Source of the DNA: Flavobacterium sp. UBA6721
Lineage (GTDB): Bacteria > Bacteroidota > Bacteroidia > Flavobacteriales > Flavobacteriaceae
DNA: 64,000 nt
Assembly: GCA_002454195.1 (NCBI GenBank)
Contig: DKIJ01000039.1
Span: 8,042 to 72,041, forward strand
Reading direction: 5' to 3'
Part shown: positions 60,724-64,000 of the stretch, in pieces
Numbering within the stretch: position 1 is the stretch's first letter
Layout: each line of letters starts with the position of its first letter
The notes under the pieces: generated by a model
What the model saw: only the letters and a program-made list of their open reading frames with translations
Told to the model about the DNA's origin: nothing
Database searches by the model: none
Program-made: the position numbers and the translations under genes

Positions 60724-61833
60724 TTAAAATTCAGATTCTTCTTCTGGATTTGGAGTTTCTGGGGTTATATGATTGGTTGTAGCGGACTCAGCAATGGCTG
60801 GTTTTGGCGCTATAATTCTAGGGAAAATAGGAACATAAACTTCAGTTACCCATTTTGATGGATTTTTTATTTCTGTTTTACCTGAAATATACATTTCTAA
60901 GAAAGAAAAAATAGGGTTTGGAGCTATTTTTTGTTGGTTTAAGTAATTAATCGTTTTGTTATAAGCCGTTTTTAGATGCGAATAATCACCTATAAGCGTT
61001 GTTTTGGCCGCTTCAAAAGCATCCAATTTTCCTGCTACTAAGTCACTTCCTGAACTCAAAAAAATAGCATCACGAATTCCAACACCAATGGTGATTTTAG
61101 TAAGTCCTTCAGGAGTGTCGTAAGTGTGATACAATATGAAAGGCTTGCCGTTAATTATAATGTTGTTTTTTTTGCAAAAAGCGATTAATTTAGGCAGAAC
61201 AATTTTTAAATTTTTGTTCACTTTAGGAATTTCACAAGTAAAACTTTGACCCAGGTAATTCATGGCTGTTTTTTGAACAATTCCATTTTCTTTAGTAGAA
61301 AAAGTATTTATTTCATAAACCAAAGCTTTGTCTAAATTTGCCAAGCTTTTTTCGTAAGTTTCACCAATAACTTTTTCTATTCCGCCATGTAAAGCAGTAT
61401 AAATTTTAAAGTAAAAGCTCATTTTTCCTTTAGTTCTCCAAGTTACTTTAGTGCCTCCTATTGTATCTTTAAAAAACCAACTAACTTTAGAATTTGTTCC
61501 TTCAAATTCCATAGTTTGACTAATACTGTCATTTTCTTTTACGGCGATGGTTTGCATTTTACCACTTCCATCTTGGCTTTCCCATGAAAAAGAAGCGCCT
61601 TTTCCAATGGTATTTTGAGGGTAATCTAATTTGGTTTCAGGATCTTGAGTAGTCCACGAACAAAAGTCACTCCAGTTTCTGTAATCATTTACATAATTAT
61701 AAACAGAAGTTTTAGGAGAATTAATAATCTTACTTCTTTCTACAAGAAAATCGCCTTTTTGTGTAGCAATAAAAATGGATAGGGCAACTAAGCTAAGTAA
61801 TAAAAGAAGAAAGATATATTTTATAATTCTCAT
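60724..61833 (-). CDS. membrane-anchored SRPBCC and GyrI-like fusion protein
   Basis: A 369-residue protein. A single N-terminal membrane segment (about 5-25) is followed by a polyketide-cyclase/SRPBCC domain (VERSKIINSPKTSVYNYVNDYRNWSDFCSW, then GTKVTWRTKG). A second domain (about 185-325) has the GyrI/AraC effector-binding pattern with ILYHTYD and ETTLIGDYSHLKTAYN-like strands. The tail (330-369) is Pro/Glu-rich. The combination suggests a ligand-binding envelope protein; the ligand is unknown. It lies 59 nt upstream of the ECF operon on the same strand. Confidence 0.78.
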   Translation of the reverse strand: MRIIKYIFLLLLLSLVALSIFIATQKGDFLVERSKIINSPKTSVYNYVNDYRNWSDFCSWTTQDPETKLDYPQNTIGKGASFSWESQDGSGKMQTIAVKENDSISQTMEFEGTNSKVSWFFKDTIGGTKVTWRTKGKMSFYFKIYTALHGGIEKVIGETYEKSLANLDKALVYEINTFSTKENGIVQKTAMNYLGQSFTCEIPKVNKNLKIVLPKLIAFCKKNNIIINGKPFILYHTYDTPEGLTKITIGVGIRDAIFLSSGSDLVAGKLDAFEAAKTTLIGDYSHLKTAYNKTINYLNQQKIAPNPIFSFLEMYISGKTEIKNPSKWVTEVYVPIFPRIIAPKPAIAESATTNHITPETPNPEEESEF

Positions 61834-62045
61834 AATAAATTGATTATTTCTGTTGTAAAGTTAGAAATTTTATCAATATGCAATGCTATTGGTAAGAAAA
61901 TTATAAAATACGATAATTTATCGATTTACAAAGGGGTATTGAATAGAATTCCTTGAAAAACATTATAATAGTTATGTAAGATAACTTGTTGTTTATTAGT
62001 GTTTTGGTTTTAATAAAAAGAAGCTAATTAGGGAATTCAATAGTG

Positions 62046-62234
62046 TTAGTGTTTTAGAACAACTTTGATTACAAATAGTAAACCAATGAAAATTAAAAAA
62101 CCAATTAGTATTTTGTAATTTCCTTTATAAAAAATTCGGTGGGTTGCAATGTCTTTTCGATAAGAAAAAATCATAACAACGATAAAAGCAATTAGAAAAC
62201 AAATGGCAAAAATTAATTGTCCTTGACTAAACAT
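62046..62234 (-). CDS. small membrane protein
   Basis: A 62-residue protein from ATG 62234 (MFSQGQLIFAICFLIAF), with two hydrophobic helices (about 8-25 and 42-60) joined by a charged loop (SYRKDIATHRIFYKGNYK). An ATG further up at 62297 is rejected because a -7 box (TATTTTTG, 62252-62259 reverse strand) lies between them. Function unknown. Divergent from the MazG-like gene. Confidence 0.65.
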   Translation of the reverse strand: MFSQGQLIFAICFLIAFIVVMIFSYRKDIATHRIFYKGNYKILIGFLIFIGLLFVIKVVLKH

Positions 62235-62313
62235 AGTAAAAATATTTATTGCAAAAATAGTCAAATGTTTAGGATTAGTTGCTAATTTGCATTTCATTTA
62301 ACTTATAATAATT

Positions 62314-62703
62314 ATGCAAGATCAAATTAATTCTGTTAAAGAATTTCATACAGCATTCGGGATTGGATACAGTGAAACACCAATCGCTGATTTAGGAGAA
62401 ACAAAAAACACACTTCGCTATCATTTAATGAAGGAAGAGAACGAAGAATATCTGGAAGCAGTAAAAAATAATGATTTAGTAGAAATTGCAGATGCTTTAG
62501 GAGACATGATGTATATCTTGTGTGGAACTATTATTGAGCACGGACTTCAGGATAAAATTGAAGCTGTTTTTGATGAAATTCAAAGGAGTAATATGAGTAA
62601 ATTGGGTGAAGATGGAAAACCAATTTATCGTGAAGATGGGAAAGTGATGAAAGGTCCTAATTATTTTAAACCTGATTTTACAAAGATTTTTGAAAATAGT
62701 TAA
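62314..62703 (+). CDS. MazG-like nucleoside triphosphate pyrophosphohydrolase
   Basis: A 129-residue all-alpha NTP pyrophosphohydrolase. The metal-binding motif is EENEEYLEA (about 41-49) with EIADALGDMMYIL (about 58-70), the E-E-x-x-E and E-x-x-D pattern of the MazG superfamily. The C-terminal part NMSKLGEDGKPIYREDGKVMKGPNY is typical of the COG4696 group. It likely cleans up modified or excess nucleotides. An insertion sequence begins 23 nt after its stop codon. Confidence 0.88.
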   Translation: MQDQINSVKEFHTAFGIGYSETPIADLGETKNTLRYHLMKEENEEYLEAVKNNDLVEIADALGDMMYILCGTIIEHGLQDKIEAVFDEIQRSNMSKLGEDGKPIYREDGKVMKGPNYFKPDFTKIFENS

Positions 62704-62725
62704 GATTAAAAAATAAGGTTTAATA

Positions 62726-62741
62726 GTCAAAAATGGTTGGT
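62726..62741 (+). repeat. left terminal inverted repeat of the IS
   Basis: GTCAAAAATGGTTGGT, the exact reverse complement of the right terminal repeat. Confidence 0.9.
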
Positions 62742-62780
62742 AAAAACGCTGCAAAGCATTGTGAAATATGATGTTTCCGA

Positions 62781-62815
62781 AAGTTTATTGAAATTCGTTT
62801 CAATAAACTTTTTTT
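62781..62815 (+). terminator. terminator hairpin with TTCG loop just inside the IS
   Basis: AAGTTTATTGAAA (62781-62793), loop TTCG, TTTCAATAAACTT (62798-62810): a perfect 13-bp stem followed by T. It sits between the left repeat and the transposase start at 62820, so it stops read-through from outside genes into the transposase. Confidence 0.85.
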
Positions 62816-62819
62816 ATTT

Positions 62820-63793
62820 ATGAATAACTCAAAAAAAAGCGCTGTCCCACATGTAAAAGTCTTCAAACTATTAAATGGGGAAAAAGAGAAAATAAACAAC
62901 GATTTAAGTGCAAAGATTGCGGACAATTATTTACATCAAATAATAAATCAGTTTCGGATTCTAATAAAGAAATTTGGTTTAGAAACTGGGTAATAGGGAA
63001 AGATACATTTGATAAAATATCGGTCGAATCAGGGTATAGCAAAAGTACATTACAACGTTATTTTTCTAAAATGCTATCCAAAGCTCCAATTTTAGAATTT
63101 AGTTCAACAGATGAAATTTACCTGGTAATTGATGGAACTTATTTTCCTAACGATATTTGTCTGGTGGTTTATAGAAACTTTCATTTAAAGTCGACACAGC
63201 TTTATAGAATGACTAATGGAGAGCATTTTGAAGAAATAGCAGAAGACTTGCAAAATTTATTAAGTCTAGGAATCAAAATAAAAAGCATTACATCTGATGG
63301 AGATAAGTCATCTATAAAGGCCATTAAAAAAGTTTGTCCAAGAGTACCTTTTCAACGATGTTTAGTCCATATTTCAAGAATGTGTAGAATATGGCTTACA
63401 CAGAACCCTAAACATAAATCAGGTTTTGAACTCAAACAAATAGCAATAAAAATCCATCATATTGATTCTGAATACAAACGACAATTATGGCTAATAGAAC
63501 TCATTCAATGGGAAGAACGATATAGAGATTTTATTAACCAAAAATCATATAATATTGAAACAGGAAGATATTGGTATACTCATAAAATGGTTAGAAGATC
63601 ATTTAATGTAATCAAAAAAGCTATACCTAATATGTTCCTGTACTTGAAGGATGATAAAATACCCAACTCAACAAACTCTCTAGAATCCTTTTTTGGACAC
63701 TTAAAAGGCAACTTGAATATCCATAGAGGATTAAGTTTAGCCAATAGGAAGAACTTCTTGAAATGGTATTTATATTATAAAAACCAAATCTGA
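62820..63793 (+). pseudogene. IS transposase, N-terminus out of frame at a run of eight A
   Basis: ATG 62820 gives MNNSKK, then A8 at 62831-62838, after which the coding frame is shifted by one. In the shifted frame, KRCPTCKSLQTIKWG and FKCKDCGQLF form a zinc ribbon, followed by a helix-turn-helix (VESGYSKSTLQRYF) and the catalytic core: Asp in VIDGTYF, Asp in ITSDGDKSS with CLVHISRMC, and Glu in NSLESFFGHLKGN. From ATG 63071 the core is open to TGA 63793, about 240 residues. Restoring one A, or transcriptional slippage, would make the full protein of about 324 residues. Either decayed or programmed. Confidence 0.7.
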
Positions 63794-63971
63794 AATAGGT
63801 TTTTCTAAGCCATATCAGATTGCCGATAATTAAACAAAAAAAGGATAGCTAAAAACTATCCTTTTAATTATCGTATAATCATCAAATTTATTGCTGGTTG
63901 GTTGCTCCTCAGCAGAGCCAACTTCCTCTTCAATTTGACAGCCTAATTTAACTAATCCAAAATGAAAAATC
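63794..63971. other. gene-free right end of the IS
   Basis: About 180 nt between the transposase stop and the right inverted repeat. It holds a hairpin, AAAAGGATAG (63839-63848) with CTATCCTTTT (63856-63865), probably the transposase terminator, and no open frame. Confidence 0.55.
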
Positions 63972-63987
63972 ACCAACCATTTTTGAC
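63972..63987 (-). repeat. right terminal inverted repeat of the IS
   Basis: ACCAACCATTTTTGAC, exact reverse complement of the left repeat at 62726-62741. Only 13 nt remain beyond it in the window. Confidence 0.9.
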
Positions 63988-64000
63988 CACATTACCAAAA

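Larger units (their letters stand above)
62726..63987 (+). mobile_element. complete insertion sequence, IS256-like variant with zinc-binding transposase
   Basis: Terminal inverted repeats GTCAAAAATGGTTGGT (62726-62741) and ACCAACCATTTTTGAC (63972-63987) match perfectly over 16 bp, bounding a 1262-bp element. Inside are a terminator hairpin, one transposase gene and a 180-nt gene-free right end. No direct target repeat is seen: GTTTAATA lies left and CACATTAC right of the element. The transposase family call (MULE-like DDE with N-terminal zinc ribbon) is by motif. Confidence 0.85.

Noticed and set aside
62718..63995. Direct target duplication around the IS
   Set aside because: The eight bases outside each terminal repeat (GTTTAATA and CACATTAC) do not match, so no target duplication can be claimed.

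Overview
The window looks like a chromosomal segment of a Flavobacterium-type member of the Bacteroidetes. The DNA is AT-rich. Many genes are preceded by the Bacteroidetes promoter box TAnnTTTG, and three copies have TTG exactly 19 nt upstream. Family-level markers agree: DUF4290 beside murA, a 6S RNA between zapA and rny, a CarB without its allosteric domain, type B L31, a sensor-type CpxP-like protein behind an ECF sigma factor, and a TonB-dependent receptor with a carboxypeptidase-like N-terminus.

Layout. 1-3.3 kb is accessory: a DUF4256 fragment, a YdeI-like protein, a membrane protein, a broken GIY-YIG gene, an AbiGi-like protein and dispersed repeats. 3.4-35.5 kb is mostly housekeeping: htpG, two surface lipoproteins, an ABC ATPase, fabH, tRNA-Met, a class IV aminotransferase, yqgE, HU, fmt-recQ, DUF493-DUF4290-murA-CDF transporter, aroQ, two outer-membrane barrels (one dead), xerD, rny-6S RNA-zapA-coiled-coil gene, an M23 peptidase and TonB receptor pair, a DUF2971 gene, then an envelope-sugar group (DUF4199, GT2, phosphohexomutase, MsbA-like ABC exporter), and L31 with a structured leader.

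35.6-43.9 kb is the most unusual part. A full-length GlmU-like gene is followed by a Kelch-TM-winged-helix regulator, a lipoprotein, and a tight seven-gene operon: GYxGY protein, SPFH-SHOCT protein, Cys-rich protein, zinc-ribbon/TPR membrane protein, VanZ-like protein, small basic protein, GIY-YIG-like protein. A 13-bp perfect palindrome lies upstream of the operon. The block closes with a chimeric mini-gene whose first 12 codons match the ABC-F gene 2.2 kb downstream and whose remainder is a second, diverged copy of the GlmU-like C-terminus. This looks like the scar of an insertion or rearrangement.

43.9-64 kb returns to core genes: alanine symporter, ABC-F, GNAT, hydrolase, rpmH, carB, elaA, kup, an ECF sigma/anti-sigma/CpxP-like module, an SRPBCC-GyrI fusion and a MazG-like pyrophosphohydrolase. 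Between these are two broken genes (53.9-55.4 kb) and dispersed repeats. At the right edge is a complete 1262-bp insertion sequence with perfect 16-bp terminal inverted repeats, whose transposase is frameshifted in a run of eight A.

Broken genes cluster in accessory loci while neighbouring housekeeping genes are intact, so real gene decay is more likely than general sequencing error. All family names come from recognising motifs by eye; no database search was run.
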